Shown here: in pieces, positions 42,401 through 52,448 of the stretch
Layout: each line of letters opens with the position of its first letter
Numbering within the stretch: position 1 is the first letter of the stretch
Assembly (NCBI GenBank): GCA_945890485.1
Contig: CAMDCN010000010.1
Location: forward strand, 124,001-188,000
Direction: 5' to 3'
DNA length: 64,000 nucleotides
From: Candidatus Sulfopaludibacter sp. SbA3
GTDB taxonomy: Bacteria; Acidobacteriota; Terriglobia; Bryobacterales; Bryobacteraceae
The notes under the pieces: model-generated
The model's input: the letters and a program-made list of their open reading frames with translations, nothing else
Told to the model about the DNA's origin: nothing
Databases searched by the model: none
Made by a program: the position numbers and the translations under genes

Positions 42401-42985
42401 CTAGGCGGCCGGCTTTAATAGAGGGAGAACCACACGGATCAGTGGCTGCAGAGCGGTTTCGTTGGCGGTTCCACTGGTTTGAGCCATCATGTCTTTCACG
42501 CCGCGATAGACGGCGCCGCTGACGATGGCCGCCAGGGCGGACTCCGGGAGCGCGAATCTGCCTCGCTGCTCTTCGAGGCGGCACTGAATGATCCGGTGGA
42601 TGGCGAGCGAAATGGCGCCGTCGATGAGGGGACCGGTGGCGGCTTGGCGCGAGCACTTGGCGTGGTCGCTTTGCAGTTGGGCGAGGAAATCACGGACAGC
42701 CATGACGATGGCGGTGAGGCCGGCTGAGTCGCCTTGTTCGAAGCAGACGCCGCGTTGATCGAGCAGCTTTTGAAAATCGGACGCGATTAAGGCGTTGAAC
42801 AGGTCGAGCTTATCGACGTAGTGGTCGTAAAAGGTCGCCCGGTTGACGGTGGCGGCGCTGGTGATGTCCTGCACCAGGATCTCGTCGAACGGCTTTTGCT
42901 GGAGCAGTTGGCGCAGGCTGTCTTGCAGCAGTTGCCGCGTTCGTTTGATCCGGGGATCCCGAACACTGTGGTCTGGTAGCGGCAT
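42401..42985 (-). CDS. TetR/AcrR-family repressor
   Basis: 194 residues. The N-terminal helix-turn-helix reads LLQDSLRQLLQQKPFDEILV then ATVNRATFYDHYVDKLDLFNAL, the classic TetR signature. The C-terminal ligand-binding part is helical. ATG 42985 has an AGAAGG ribosome-binding site; upstream in-frame starts lie in the operator region. It diverges from the azoreductase gene, and two palindromes lie between them, so it probably represses both genes and responds to an electrophile or dye-like ligand. Confidence 0.9.
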   Translation of the reverse strand: MPLPDHSVRDPRIKRTRQLLQDSLRQLLQQKPFDEILVQDITSAATVNRATFYDHYVDKLDLFNALIASDFQKLLDQRGVCFEQGDSAGLTAIVMAVRDFLAQLQSDHAKCSRQAATGPLIDGAISLAIHRIIQCRLEEQRGRFALPESALAAIVSGAVYRGVKDMMAQTSGTANETALQPLIRVVLPLLKPAA

Positions 42986-43028
42986 GGGACCTTCTCTTTT
43001 TATTTTATCATCCGGCTGCATCCTTTTG

Positions 43029-43042
43029 GCGACATACGTCGT
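43029..43042. promoter_or_regulatory. TetR operator, site 1
   Basis: GCGACATACGTCGT, a 14-base near-palindrome 43 bases upstream of the tetR start. It matches site 2 at 12 of 14 positions. Its position suits autorepression. Confidence 0.65.
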
Positions 43043-43068
43043 CCAAGTAGTCAGCAAAAGATGGGTAA

Positions 43069-43082
43069 GCGACATATGTCGC
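43069..43082. promoter_or_regulatory. TetR operator, site 2
   Basis: GCGACATATGTCGC, a perfect 14-base palindrome, lies 40 bases from site 1 (about four helical turns) and just upstream of the azoreductase ribosome-binding site. Repressor bound here would block transcription of the azoreductase gene. Confidence 0.72.
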
Positions 43083-43097
43083 CATCGAAGGAGCTTT

Positions 43098-43718
43098 ATG
43101 TTGACACTTTTACACCTCGATTCCAGTCCATTGGCTGGTTCTGTGAGCCGGGAATTGACGCGAGAATATGTTGCCGCCTGGAAGGCCGCCCATCCGGGTG
43201 GAGCGGTGATTGATCGTGACCTGGCTGCGGCCCCGCCGCCGCCGATTGACGCGGAGTGGATTGGCGCGGTCTATACGCCGACGGAGGCGCTGACGCCAGA
43301 ACAGGCGAAGACGCTGGCGCTGTCCGACGAACTGGTGGGCGAGTTGGAGCGGGCCGACGAGTATGTCATTGGGGTGGCGATGCACAATTTCAGTATTCCG
43401 ACGTTGCTGCGGTTGTGGATTGATCAGATTGCACGGAAGGGCCGCACGTTCACCTATGGCGTAAACGGGCCGCAGGGGTTGTTGCGCGGCAAGAAGGCGA
43501 CCATCGTGGTGGCGAGCGGCGGCGTCTATGCGCCGGGGACACCGGCGGCATCGATGAACCATATTGAACCTTACCTGAAGACGATCTTCGGCTTCGTGGG
43601 GGTGACGGACGTGACATTCGTGACGGCGGGCGGCACAGCGAGTCTGCAGTCGGGCAAGGTGGACCGGAAGAGTTTTCTGCAACCGGTGGTGGAGCAGGTT
43701 CGCAGCCTGGCGGCGTGA
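43098..43718 (+). CDS. FMN-dependent NADH-azoreductase (AzoR-like)
   Basis: 206 residues of the flavodoxin-like AzoR/NQO family. LLHLDSSPLAGSVSRELTRE forms the FMN phosphate loop, VIGVAMHNFSIPTLLRLWID the isoalloxazine-binding segment, and VVASGGVYAPGTPA the later flavin contact. It reduces quinones and azo compounds with NADH by a two-electron mechanism and is usually induced by electrophiles. ATG 43098 has the ribosome-binding site GAAGGAG. Its expression is probably controlled by the divergent TetR through site 2. Confidence 0.9.
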   Translation: MLTLLHLDSSPLAGSVSRELTREYVAAWKAAHPGGAVIDRDLAAAPPPPIDAEWIGAVYTPTEALTPEQAKTLALSDELVGELERADEYVIGVAMHNFSIPTLLRLWIDQIARKGRTFTYGVNGPQGLLRGKKATIVVASGGVYAPGTPAASMNHIEPYLKTIFGFVGVTDVTFVTAGGTASLQSGKVDRKSFLQPVVEQVRSLAA

Positions 43719-43799
43719 AGACGGCCTGGTCCTTAGTTCAGGGCGCTATAGTGGTGGCAGGTCCGTTCCGTCTGCCCGTCTGGCCGTTCTCTGCAGACT

Positions 43800-44657
43800 A
43801 TGAACCACAAAACGCTCTGGCAACTCCTCCGGCGAACGTTCGACGCGTGGGATGAAAACGAGGCTCCGCGCCTAGGGGCTGCGCTGGCCTTTTACACAAC
43901 GCTCTCGCTGGCCCCGCTGATCATCATCGTGGTTGCCATGGTGGCTTTCTTCCTGGGCCATTCCGCCGCGGAAGCAGAACTACTGGCGCAAGTAGAGAGC
44001 ACGATCGGCCTGCAAGGCAGGGACGTGGTTCAGGAGATGCTTCGCTCCCAGCGTCCCGCCACGGGGGCCCTGGCCTCGCTCATCGGCCTCGCCACACTTC
44101 TTTTTGCCGCCTCCGGCGTCTTCGGTGAACTTCGGGCCGCGCTGAATATTATGTGGAAGGTGCGGCCAGAGACGCAGGGGGGCCTCTGGGATTTGATCCA
44201 GCAGCGATTCTTTTCCTTTGGCATGGTGCTGGCTGTGGGATTCCTGCTGCTGATTTCGCTTGTCATCAGCGCGGTGCTGGCGGCGGTGGGTAAGTTCTTC
44301 GCCGAGTATTTGCCGGTGTCGGAATTCGTCCTCGAAATCATCAACTTTGTAGTCTCGTTTGCCGGCACCGCTGGGCTATTTGCCCTGATTTTTCGATACG
44401 TCCCGGCCCGCCGGATCGCTTGGCATCCGCTTTGGATTGGCTCGGCGGCTACGGCGCTGCTGTTCTCGATTGGCAAGTTCGGGATCGGGCTGTATCTGGG
44501 CAAGGCGGCGATTGGATCGGCCTATGGCGCGGCAGGTTCGCTGGTGGTCGTGATCGTGTGGGTCTACTACTCCGCGATGATTTTTCTTTTCGGCGCGCAG
44601 TTTACGCATACGCTCGACACCGCCCGCGGAGGGAATGCCGCCGCGGCGAAGGCTTAG
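43800..44657 (+). CDS. YihY/BrkB-family membrane protein
   Basis: 285 residues with six hydrophobic helices. The opening WDENEAPRLGAALAFYTTLSLAPL is the family hallmark; later WHPLWIGSAATALLFSIGKFG and SAYGAAGSLVVVIVWVYYSAM match the C-terminal half. The family is widespread; roles in envelope function or as a phospholipid transporter have been proposed, and older ribonuclease BN annotations are wrong. The C-terminus is short and Ala-rich. Confidence 0.9.
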   Translation: MNHKTLWQLLRRTFDAWDENEAPRLGAALAFYTTLSLAPLIIIVVAMVAFFLGHSAAEAELLAQVESTIGLQGRDVVQEMLRSQRPATGALASLIGLATLLFAASGVFGELRAALNIMWKVRPETQGGLWDLIQQRFFSFGMVLAVGFLLLISLVISAVLAAVGKFFAEYLPVSEFVLEIINFVVSFAGTAGLFALIFRYVPARRIAWHPLWIGSAATALLFSIGKFGIGLYLGKAAIGSAYGAAGSLVVVIVWVYYSAMIFLFGAQFTHTLDTARGGNAAAAKA

Positions 44658-44864
44658 CTGCCTGGTTGTGCCGACTCCGGATTCGCGCAACGCTGTCGCG
44701 ATCCGCATAGGCAGGGCTGGGGACTTCCGTTCGACTGCGAGCCCGTGCGCGATTTGACTCAGTTTCCTGTCACACATTCCGAACAAACGCATCCTGATCG
44801 TTGGACGGCAGTTCCGCCCCACCCAAGCGGCGGGTCAATTGCCGGGAATTTCAAGGAGAAAACC

Positions 44865-45281
44865 ATGACGAAAGAAGAGATGATCGACGCTTTGAACGGC
44901 GATCTCGCCGATGAGTTTGCCAGCGCCATTCAATACATCAACCATGCGGCATTGATCACCGGCGCGCGCTTCGGCTCCATTCAGAAAGAGCTCCTCGTTC
45001 ACGCCACCGAGGAGATGCAGCATGCCACCACCCTGGCCGATCAGGTCGCGTTTCTGGGTGGGAAGCCCAATACGGCCGTTGACGCTATTGCTACCTCCGA
45101 CGATTCCGAGGAGATGCTGCGGCAGGATTTGGCCGGCGAGCAGGCGGCCGTTGCTCGCTACAAGACTCGGATTCGGGATGCCATGGCTATGGGAGAGTAT
45201 GGCTTGGCGCGCGTGCTGCAGGACATCCTCGTAATGGAAGAGGAACACGTGAAAGATCTAGAGAACGCGCTTGGGCTGTGA
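44865..45281 (+). CDS. Ferritin-like di-iron protein
   Basis: 138 residues from ATG 44865 with a strong AAGGAG ribosome-binding site. The four-helix ferritin-like fold is indicated by LADEFASAIQYINHAA, VHATEEMQHATTLADQVAF, GEQAAVARYKTRIRDA and VMEEEHVKDLENAL, which place Glu and His pairs (E..H) for a di-iron site as in bacterioferritin-type proteins. It lacks the haem Met context of true bacterioferritin. It may store iron or detoxify peroxide. The 207-base spacer before it holds no other gene. Confidence 0.85.
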   Translation: MTKEEMIDALNGDLADEFASAIQYINHAALITGARFGSIQKELLVHATEEMQHATTLADQVAFLGGKPNTAVDAIATSDDSEEMLRQDLAGEQAAVARYKTRIRDAMAMGEYGLARVLQDILVMEEEHVKDLENALGL

Positions 45282-45372
45282 GAACACGCACACTGGCACG
45301 ACCTTATGACACGTTCCCGCTCCCATTGCGACAGCGGGGCAGGCGGGCGCTCGCGCGCACGGAGATTTAGCG

Positions 45373-46992
45373 ATGAAATACAGCGCCCTGATTTTGCTGT
45401 TTGCCTTGGGGCTATCCGCTCAAGTGTCGAGCCGCTTCACTCCTGCGGCGAACTGCCAGCAGTGTCATTCCAGCCTCGCTCTGCCAGCCCAGGCAGTGAA
45501 CACGGCTGAGGCCGGCGTTCCCCATCGGATGCGATCCGGCGCGAAACCCGAGCCCGGCTCTATTGCCCCGTTCCCCTTGTGGCAGGGATCGATGATGGCC
45601 AACGCGGCAATCGATCCTTACTGGAGGGCGAAGGTCCGCTATGAAGTGGCTGCAACTCCGGCCGCGCGGGCGACGATCGAAGACAAGTGCATGAGTTGCC
45701 ACACTCCCATGCAGCAGTACGACACGCGGATCGCGGGCGGAAAGGCGGAATTCAACCATATCAACGCTCTCGGTAGCGAAGGGGTGAGCTGCACGGTTTG
45801 CCATCAGATCTCCGCCGCCAATCTGGGGACGAAGGATTCTTTCACGGCACGCTTTCTCATTAATGAAAACCGGCAGATTTACGGTCCCCACCCCAACCCG
45901 TTTGCCAATCCGATGGTTGCCAATTCCGGCTATTCACCGGTACAGGCGGCGCATGTCCTGGAGTCGTCGCTCTGCGCGACCTGCCATACGGTGATTACTC
46001 CCACGTTGGGGGCCGATGGGAGTGTGCTGGGCGAGTTTCTCGAGCAGGCTCCCTATCTGGAGTGGCTGGTCAGTGACTTTCCCGCGAATGGAAGGACTTG
46101 TCAGTCTTGCCACATGCCAAAGCTCAAGGACACCAGCGGCAGGGATGCTTCGCAATACATCGCACATCGTCCGAATAGCCCGGCCCCCTTTCCTTCCACC
46201 GCACCGCGGGCGCCATTTGGCCAGCATACCTTTGCCGGGGCCAATGTGCAGGTTTTAGGGATGCTGGCGGAGATGGACCCCGCCAACAAGCAACTGACCG
46301 CTTCTGCCCACCGGACGATGGAGAGCTTGCGGGACGCCGTAAACCTGAAGGTGACCGGGAGGGTGGAAGCCGGTGAGTTGGCTCTGTCCGTGGATGTCAC
46401 GAATCGGACCGGGCATAAGCTGCCCACGGCGTACCCGAGCCGGCGGATGTGGCTGCATGTTCTCGTTACGGACAACACGGGAGCCAAGGTGTTTGAGTCG
46501 GGCCGTTTGGATGCGCGCACCGGTGAGATTGCGGGCCTGTCCGCGGGCGTACAGCCGCATTGGGCTAAGATCACACGCCCGGATCAGGTGATGATCTATG
46601 AAGCGGAGTTGAAGGACTCGCAGGGGAACCATACGTTGTCGCTGTTGCGGGCGGCGGGATACCTAAAGGACAATCGCATTTTGCCGCGCGGCTTCGACCC
46701 GACGAAGCCTTTGCCGGCGGGAATCAGCGCTTCCCTGTTCGCCCCGGCAGGGGTGGACGGCGACGAGAGCTTCCGGCCCGGTTCCGATCGGGTGGAGTAT
46801 GCAATCCCGGCGCCGCCGAGCGGTGCGCCTTTTAAAGTTTCCGTCGAGGTTTACTTCCAGAACGTGAAGCCGAGACACTTGGAGGGCATGGATCGGCATC
46901 GATCGACGGAAGAGTCGGCGTTTCTCGACCTGCACACCCGTCACAAGGGCGGGGTGGTGATTGCGCGGCAGGAGGCCCTGATAACGCGATGA
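45373..46992 (+). CDS. Exported pentahaem cytochrome c
   Basis: 539 residues with a signal peptide (MKYSALILLFALGLSAQ). Five CXXCH haem motifs lie in the first half: CQQCH, CMSCH, CTVCH, CATCH and CQSCH. The C-terminal half is beta-rich, with SVDVTNRTGHKLPTAYP, a motif seen in many acidobacterial and deltaproteobacterial multihaem proteins of unknown partner. It probably moves electrons in the periplasm or at the outer surface. The following gene overlaps it by four bases. Confidence 0.88.
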   Translation: MKYSALILLFALGLSAQVSSRFTPAANCQQCHSSLALPAQAVNTAEAGVPHRMRSGAKPEPGSIAPFPLWQGSMMANAAIDPYWRAKVRYEVAATPAARATIEDKCMSCHTPMQQYDTRIAGGKAEFNHINALGSEGVSCTVCHQISAANLGTKDSFTARFLINENRQIYGPHPNPFANPMVANSGYSPVQAAHVLESSLCATCHTVITPTLGADGSVLGEFLEQAPYLEWLVSDFPANGRTCQSCHMPKLKDTSGRDASQYIAHRPNSPAPFPSTAPRAPFGQHTFAGANVQVLGMLAEMDPANKQLTASAHRTMESLRDAVNLKVTGRVEAGELALSVDVTNRTGHKLPTAYPSRRMWLHVLVTDNTGAKVFESGRLDARTGEIAGLSAGVQPHWAKITRPDQVMIYEAELKDSQGNHTLSLLRAAGYLKDNRILPRGFDPTKPLPAGISASLFAPAGVDGDESFRPGSDRVEYAIPAPPSGAPFKVSVEVYFQNVKPRHLEGMDRHRSTEESAFLDLHTRHKGGVVIARQEALITR

Positions 46993-48605
46993 GAATCTAC
47001 TTTGGTTTGACTCTCGTGATGCTGGGGGCGACCGCGATTAACGCTCAGCAGATCAGCGGCAAATATCACTTCGCGATTTTGCAGATCGCAGCGGGACAGC
47101 AGCGCAGCGTCTCGGAGGCCAGGAACTTCACGGGAAGTGCCGAGTTTGGCCCAGACGGCCGCTTCACTTTTGACCAACGCTCGGTAGCGGACAATCTGAC
47201 GGCGACCGGCGCGGGTAGCTATGTGGCTTCGATGGGCGGGCAGGTCGTTCTCACGAATCCGGGCGACCCGGCGACGACTATCACTGCCCGGCTTGGCGCT
47301 GGAGCGGACGTGTTGCTCGGGGCGGTTACGGAGACCAGCGGGCTGCTGAGCGTGTTCGTTGCCGTGAAGGCCCCACTGGTCCCGGTCGCCCCACCCGCAC
47401 TGAGCGGTTCTTATGGCGCCGCGGTGCTGGAGCTGCTGCCTGGCGCGACAGCCGTAGCGAAGGCGAGACCATTGACGTTTCAGGCGTCAGCGGCTACGGT
47501 GCTTCTGCAGCCCGATGGTACGGGCACGTTGTCGATGCCGGAGGCGGGTTCTTATCAGGTGATCGTTTCTGGCGACGGGGGCTTGGTTTTCGGTGTGCCG
47601 AGCGCTGGGTCGAATCGCGGTTTGCTGTTGGCGGGAAGATCTGCGACGGGAGAAACGGCCGGCCATTATTGGATCACAGAATTTGCAGTGGAGCGGGATA
47701 GTGCCAGCGTGGCAATTGGGAGTCTGAGGCCCGATGGCAACGGTCGGGTTCGTCTGTCGCAGCGTCTCAATACCTATGAAGGCGCGCAGGATTTCCGGGG
47801 TGTGAATCGGCTACTTATGAATGCCGACGGATCGGGTACCCTTGAATCTTCGACCGTCGCGCTCTCGGGCGCGGGTACGCTGATCGGCGCTACCAGCACC
47901 CCGACGGCGAACGCCATTTTTCTGGCGGTGGCCGCCCCGGCGATCACGGGAACCGGCGTGTTCGTGAATCCGCACGGAATCACCGATGCGGCATCGAACA
48001 CCCCGGGAAATCCGGTGAGCCCCGGCAGCATTGTTTCCATTTACGGTTCCGGGCTTGCACCGCGGACAGTGGCAGCCGAAGGGACGGCGTTGCCGCTTAG
48101 CCTGGCGAATGTCGCGGTGGAGATTAATGGCATCCGGGCGCCGATGTACTTCGTTTCGCCCTCGCAGATTAATGTCCAGATTCCGAGCGAGATTGCCGGG
48201 AGCGAGGCGAAATTCCTCGTCACCAACGCCGGGGAGTCTTCATCGCCCGTGGCGGTTCCGCTGGCGCTTACGAGCCCCACGATATTCTCCGCGGACCTTT
48301 CGGGGGCCGGATTGGGGATCATCACGCACGCCGACTTCTCGCTGGTAACAGCAGCCAATCCCGCGGCTGCCGCCGAGGTTGTGGTGGTCTGGGCGACTGG
48401 ATTGGGGAGCGCCAGTCCGGGGCTGGAGCTTTGGGTTGGGGGTGCAAAGGCGGAGGTGCTCTTTGCTGGGCCGCACCCGCTCTGGCCGGGTCTTTATCAG
48501 ATCAACGTCCGCCTTCCGACTGCTCTCGGGCGGGGCCCGGCTGTCCCGATTTCTTTGGTCTCGCGCGAGGGGACAAGCGATACGGTGGAGCTCGCAATCC
48601 GCTAG
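46989..48605 (+). CDS. Exported TIGR03437-domain protein
   Basis: 538 residues with a signal peptide (FGLTLVMLGATAINAQQ). The first 310 residues are repetitive beta strands, such as GSGTLESSTVALSGAGTLIG. The C-terminal 220 residues match the TIGR03437 domain, which is strongly expanded in Solibacter-type Acidobacteria: GNPVSPGSIVSIYGSGLAP, then INGIRAPMYFVSPSQINVQI and VVVWATGLG. The domain is thought to be extracellular and of unknown function. The ATGA overlap with the pentahaem cytochrome gene suggests the two products work together at the cell surface. Confidence 0.88.
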   Translation: MRIYFGLTLVMLGATAINAQQISGKYHFAILQIAAGQQRSVSEARNFTGSAEFGPDGRFTFDQRSVADNLTATGAGSYVASMGGQVVLTNPGDPATTITARLGAGADVLLGAVTETSGLLSVFVAVKAPLVPVAPPALSGSYGAAVLELLPGATAVAKARPLTFQASAATVLLQPDGTGTLSMPEAGSYQVIVSGDGGLVFGVPSAGSNRGLLLAGRSATGETAGHYWITEFAVERDSASVAIGSLRPDGNGRVRLSQRLNTYEGAQDFRGVNRLLMNADGSGTLESSTVALSGAGTLIGATSTPTANAIFLAVAAPAITGTGVFVNPHGITDAASNTPGNPVSPGSIVSIYGSGLAPRTVAAEGTALPLSLANVAVEINGIRAPMYFVSPSQINVQIPSEIAGSEAKFLVTNAGESSSPVAVPLALTSPTIFSADLSGAGLGIITHADFSLVTAANPAAAAEVVVVWATGLGSASPGLELWVGGAKAEVLFAGPHPLWPGLYQINVRLPTALGRGPAVPISLVSREGTSDTVELAIR

Positions 48606-48647
48606 CGGAACGGCCGCCCAATTCACATCAGGAACTGAAACCGGAGT

Positions 48648-49901
48648 ATGATCAGGATCATTAAAAAAGCAGTATTTGCCGGAGTGATTCTGGCGCTGGT
48701 GGGTGGCGCGGTTTGGTTCTGGCTCCGGCCTGCGCGGGTGACAACAGCGGCAGTGGCGATGCGGGACATCAGCCCGGCAATCCGGGGCGTAGGTACCGTG
48801 GAGGCCAAAGTTGTCGTTCTGCTGGCGGCCAAGGTTCCCGGCAGAGTGACCATCATCGCGGCGGACCAAGGGGATACGGTCCGAAAGGGTCAGACGCTGA
48901 TTGAGCTGGAGAATGCCGAAGCGCGGGCTGAACTGGAGCGCGCGGGAGCAAACTTCGCACGGGCGCAATTAGCTGTGCCGGCGCAGGAAGCGGCGGTGTT
49001 CCGCGCGCAAGCAAACTTGGCGGCGGCAGACGCCGCGATTGCTAAAGCAAAGTCGAACCGGATGCTGGCGCGGGCCAATGCGGACCGTTGGCGCAAGCTC
49101 GCCGCCACTGGCGACGTTCCCCAGATGGATTTGGATGCGCGTGTCACCGCGGCGGAGTCTGCTGAGGAAGAGCTGAAGAGCGCGGAAGCGCAACGTGAGG
49201 CGGGCGTGCAGGAGATCGCCGCGCAGAAGGCAGCCGTGGCGATTGTCCGCAGCGAAGTTGTCTCCGCCGCTGCAGCACGAACCTCCGTGCAGGCGAAGAA
49301 GGCGGACACCATCATTACTAGCCCGATGGATGGGTTTGTGGTGAGCCGGGAGCTGGAACCGGGCGCCACCGTAAATCCTGGAACTCCGATCCTTAAACTC
49401 GCTGATCCCCGCAGCGTCTGGGTGACGGTGTTTGTGGATGAAGTGGAGGCGGGCGGGATCGCTGTGGGTGACCGGGCAGACTTGGCGCTGCGTTCGCTAC
49501 CGGGCCGTAGGCTGCAGGGCAAGGTTGTCAGGCTCAGGAGAGAAAGTGATCGTGTGACGGAGCAGTTCACCGTGGACATTGCCTTTGATGAGCCTCCCGC
49601 GTTAGTGACCTTGGGCGAACAAGCGGAAGCGACGATCCGCCCAGCGGCGAGGCGAACGGCGGCCATGCCCCCTGGGGCAGTCGTGCGTACGCCCGATGGT
49701 CTGGGCGCATGGACGGTGGTGGACGGACGGCTGCACTTCAAACAAGCGCGTCTTGGCGTGGCCGACCCGTCGGGATGGATTGAAATCACCGAGGGCCTTG
49801 CAGCAGGGGAACAGGTGGTGGTCGCCCCTGGGAAGCTGTCCGATCCGGGAAACGAGGGGCGACGAGTGGCGGTGGTCGCGCCAGCTAGCGGGCGACCATG
49901 A
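48648..49901 (+). CDS. Periplasmic adaptor (membrane fusion) protein of an exporter
   Basis: 417 residues. An N-terminal membrane anchor ([19 protein letters not shown]) is followed by a biotinyl-lipoyl-like half-motif ([20 protein letters not shown]), a long Ala/Glu-rich alpha-helical hairpin (about 85-215), the second half-motif ([19 protein letters not shown]) and beta-barrel domains. This is the layout of MacA/DevB-type adaptors. The next two genes encode the permease and ATPase with 4-base and 1-base overlaps, so the three make one export system. No TolC-like outer-membrane gene is nearby. Confidence 0.9.
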   Translation: MIRIIKKAVFAGVILALVGGAVWFWLRPARVTTAAVAMRDISPAIRGVGTVEAKVVVLLAAKVPGRVTIIAADQGDTVRKGQTLIELENAEARAELERAGANFARAQLAVPAQEAAVFRAQANLAAADAAIAKAKSNRMLARANADRWRKLAATGDVPQMDLDARVTAAESAEEELKSAEAQREAGVQEIAAQKAAVAIVRSEVVSAAAARTSVQAKKADTIITSPMDGFVVSRELEPGATVNPGTPILKLADPRSVWVTVFVDEVEAGGIAVGDRADLALRSLPGRRLQGKVVRLRRESDRVTEQFTVDIAFDEPPALVTLGEQAEATIRPAARRTAAMPPGAVVRTPDGLGAWTVVDGRLHFKQARLGVADPSGWIEITEGLAAGEQVVVAPGKLSDPGNEGRRVAVVAPASGRP

Positions 49902-51094
49902 ATCTGGCCATCCGAGATGTGCGGTATCGCTTGGGGCGGTTCGTCCTGACGGCCTTTGGCCTCGGGTTGCTGCTCGCAACTGTCATGGCGATGGGCGGGA
50001 TCTACCGAGGGATGGTGGAAGATGCCTTGAGTATCATCCGTGCGCCGAATGCGGACTTGTGGGTGGTGCAAAAAGACACCAACGGTCCGTTTGCGGAAAG
50101 TTCGCGGGTCCCGGACGATCTGTACAGAGTGATTCGCGCCGTGCCGGGCGTGCGCGAAGCGAGTCCGATCGCTTTTCAATCCATTCAAATCTCCTACGGC
50201 GCGAAGTCGATTCGTGTCCAGATCATCGGCCATCGACTTCATGGCCTAGGCGGCCCGCCGGCGGTGGTGGCTGGCCGGCCGATGGTGGCCAGTCGTTATG
50301 AGATGGTGATTGACCGCAAGGCGGGTATCCCCATTGGTGCGCGGATTCCCTCCGGCCGCATGACCTTTACGGTCGTTGGTTGGACCGACGGCATCGTTTC
50401 GAGCTCCGGCGACCCGGTCGCTTTCATTTCGCTCGAGGATGCGCAGGAGCTTCAGTTCCTCAAAGCCAGCGAAGCCATCCGCAACGACCGGGCACGGCTG
50501 CAGGTCAGTATCCGGCAGAATCCGGCTTTCGCGAATATTCCTGCCGCGGCGATGGAGCCGGTACTTCCTGGCACGAATCTGGCCAATGCGGTTTTAGTGC
50601 GGTTGGAATCGTGGGCTCTCCCGGAGCAAGTGGCGCAGCATATCGAGCGATGGAATCACTACCGGGCCATGACGACGACGGAGCAGGCGGACGTTGTCGC
50701 GAAGACCGTGATCGAGCGTGCGCGCCAGCAGATTCTGTTGTTTCGGGTGATTTTGCTGGCGGTTTCGACCGTTGTCATCGCGCTGATCATCTTCACGATG
50801 ACGATGGAGAAGACCCGCGATATCGCCACCCTCAAAATCATTGGCGCACCGAATACAAAAATTGGGGGGCTGATTTTGCAGGAGTCGATCGCGCTCGGAT
50901 CACTTGGCTACGGTTTCGGCGCGATCCTGATCCAGCTCACCTACGAATATTTTCCCAGACGAGTGGAGATTCTGGCTTTCGATCAAACTGTCCTATTCGG
51001 AATCGTCCTCGTTATCTGCGTCCTGGCCAGTGTGCTTGGCATTCGCCGAGCCTTGGGCATCGATGCGACCACCGCAATGGGAGGTGGCGCGTAG
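49898..51094 (+). CDS. FtsX/MacB-type ABC transporter permease
   Basis: 398 residues. One N-terminal helix ([20 protein letters not shown]) is followed by a large periplasmic domain (about 35-275) and three C-terminal helices ([36 protein letters not shown] and [18 protein letters not shown]). [20 protein letters not shown] is the coupling segment shared with FtsX and DevC. It probably works with the adaptor and ATPase as a mechanotransmitter-type exporter. The substrate is unknown. Confidence 0.9.
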   Translation: MNLAIRDVRYRLGRFVLTAFGLGLLLATVMAMGGIYRGMVEDALSIIRAPNADLWVVQKDTNGPFAESSRVPDDLYRVIRAVPGVREASPIAFQSIQISYGAKSIRVQIIGHRLHGLGGPPAVVAGRPMVASRYEMVIDRKAGIPIGARIPSGRMTFTVVGWTDGIVSSSGDPVAFISLEDAQELQFLKASEAIRNDRARLQVSIRQNPAFANIPAAAMEPVLPGTNLANAVLVRLESWALPEQVAQHIERWNHYRAMTTTEQADVVAKTVIERARQQILLFRVILLAVSTVVIALIIFTMTMEKTRDIATLKIIGAPNTKIGGLILQESIALGSLGYGFGAILIQLTYEYFPRRVEILAFDQTVLFGIVLVICVLASVLGIRRALGIDATTAMGGGA

Positions 51095-51774
51095 TGTCCG
51101 CGATTCAGGCCGAGAATGTGACCAAGAGTTTTGGCGAGGGCGCGAGCCGGGTGGTGGCGCTCAGCGGTGCCAGTATTGCTGTTGAGGCGGGTGAGGTGGT
51201 GGCGCTGATGGGGCCGAGTGGTTCCGGGAAAACCACTTTGCTGCGCGCTTTGTCTTTGATTGATCCGCCAACGCAGGGCCGCGTTTTGATCGGTGGCGAT
51301 GTGGTTTTTGAAGGAGAGCGAGTATTGACCGATGACCGCAAGATGCGGCGACGGCGAATGGGCATTATCTTTCAGGCGTACAACCTGATTCCGTTTCTGA
51401 CGGCGGCTGAGAATGTAGCGTTGGTGCTGACGCTGAATGGCGTTTCAGAACGGGAAGCGATGAAGCGGGCGAGGGATCTGCTGGAACGGTTGGACCTGGG
51501 GCACCGGGCGGACACGCATCCGGCCATCTTGTCGGGCGGAGAGCAACAGCGCGTGGCCGTCGCTCGTGCCGTGATCAACGATCCGATCGTGATTCTAGCG
51601 GACGAACCGACCGCTGCCCTGGACACGGAGCGCGGTAAGGCCGTGATGGCCCTGCTGCGCCAACTGGGGCACGAGCAACGGGCGGCGGTGATTGTCGTCA
51701 CCCACGACGAGCGAATGATCGATGGGTTCGATCGGATCTATCACATGATTGACGGGCGGATTACTAATCACTAG
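51094..51774 (+). CDS. ABC transporter ATP-binding protein (MacB/DevA type)
   Basis: 226 residues from a GTG that shares one base with the permease stop (TAGTG). Walker A is GPSGSGKTT, the Q-loop [18 protein letters not shown], the signature [15 protein letters not shown], Walker [13 protein letters not shown], and the switch His lies in [11 protein letters not shown]. It powers the preceding permease. The gene order adaptor-permease-ATPase is the one seen in devBCA operons. A 230-base spacer with no recognised feature follows. Confidence 0.93.
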   Translation: MSAIQAENVTKSFGEGASRVVALSGASIAVEAGEVVALMGPSGSGKTTLLRALSLIDPPTQGRVLIGGDVVFEGERVLTDDRKMRRRRMGIIFQAYNLIPFLTAAENVALVLTLNGVSEREAMKRARDLLERLDLGHRADTHPAILSGGEQQRVAVARAVINDPIVILADEPTAALDTERGKAVMALLRQLGHEQRAAVIVVTHDERMIDGFDRIYHMIDGRITNH

Positions 51775-52004
51775 CCGGAGCGGACTTGCCTCGCGAGGTC
51801 CCGGTGCGCTGGATTACATGGAATCTGCTCTGGGTCAGTTCCGCGGCTACGGCGCTGCGGGCTAGCTGGTGGTTGTTGTGGTCTAGGTTTGCCATTCGGC
51901 GAGGCGCCTAACTTACCCAGACACTGGAAGGTTCTGCCCGGGGTGAGAATGCCGCAGTGGGGCAGGGAAAGTAGCGCCTGATTGTGGCGGGGGCCGATCC
52001 CTCC

Positions 52005-52397
52005 TTACTGCTTCGAATCGGGCTTGGGTGGGCTCAGGCATGGCAGGGCATGGATATAGATTCCAACTTCACTACTCTCGGTGAACAACCCGCAGCCCGG
52101 CCCCTTCGGTCCCAACTGGAAGCCACAATCTCGCCTTTCGAGGCAATGGAGAAGGATTAATTCGGCAAGAAACTCCAGACTCTCTCTGGTTCCTTCAATC
52201 AACAGACTTTGGCAATCTTCCTCACGCGCATCCGGCTGAAGGAGTTTGGTATTCAAGGCGAGGCGATCGGCCTCGGGCGACTGCTCGTAATGATCGCCTG
52301 CGTCGTAGATTCGCCGGGTATCCACCGCGTCAATGAGCCGCTGGGCCAGGTTTTTGATTCGAAGGGCGCAATCTTTGTCGGACTGGTCGTCGTTCAT
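52005..52397 (-). CDS. Hypothetical protein
   Basis: 130 residues, starting MNDDQSDKDCALRIKNLAQR, with a GGGACGAAG stretch before the ATG. The composition is protein-like (amphipathic helices in the first 90 residues), but the C-terminus is Pro- and Cys-rich, and no domain was recognised. It lies on the same strand as, and downstream of, the Gfo/Idh operon, 51 bases after its last gene. Confidence 0.45.
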   Translation of the reverse strand: MNDDQSDKDCALRIKNLAQRLIDAVDTRRIYDAGDHYEQSPEADRLALNTKLLQPDAREEDCQSLLIEGTRESLEFLAELILLHCLERRDCGFQLGPKGPGCGLFTESSEVGIYIHALPCLSPPKPDSKQ

Positions 52398-52448
52398 CTT
52401 CGTCCCAGTCTAACAAGTGCCCTTCGAATCAAGCTAACCACCGCGAAC

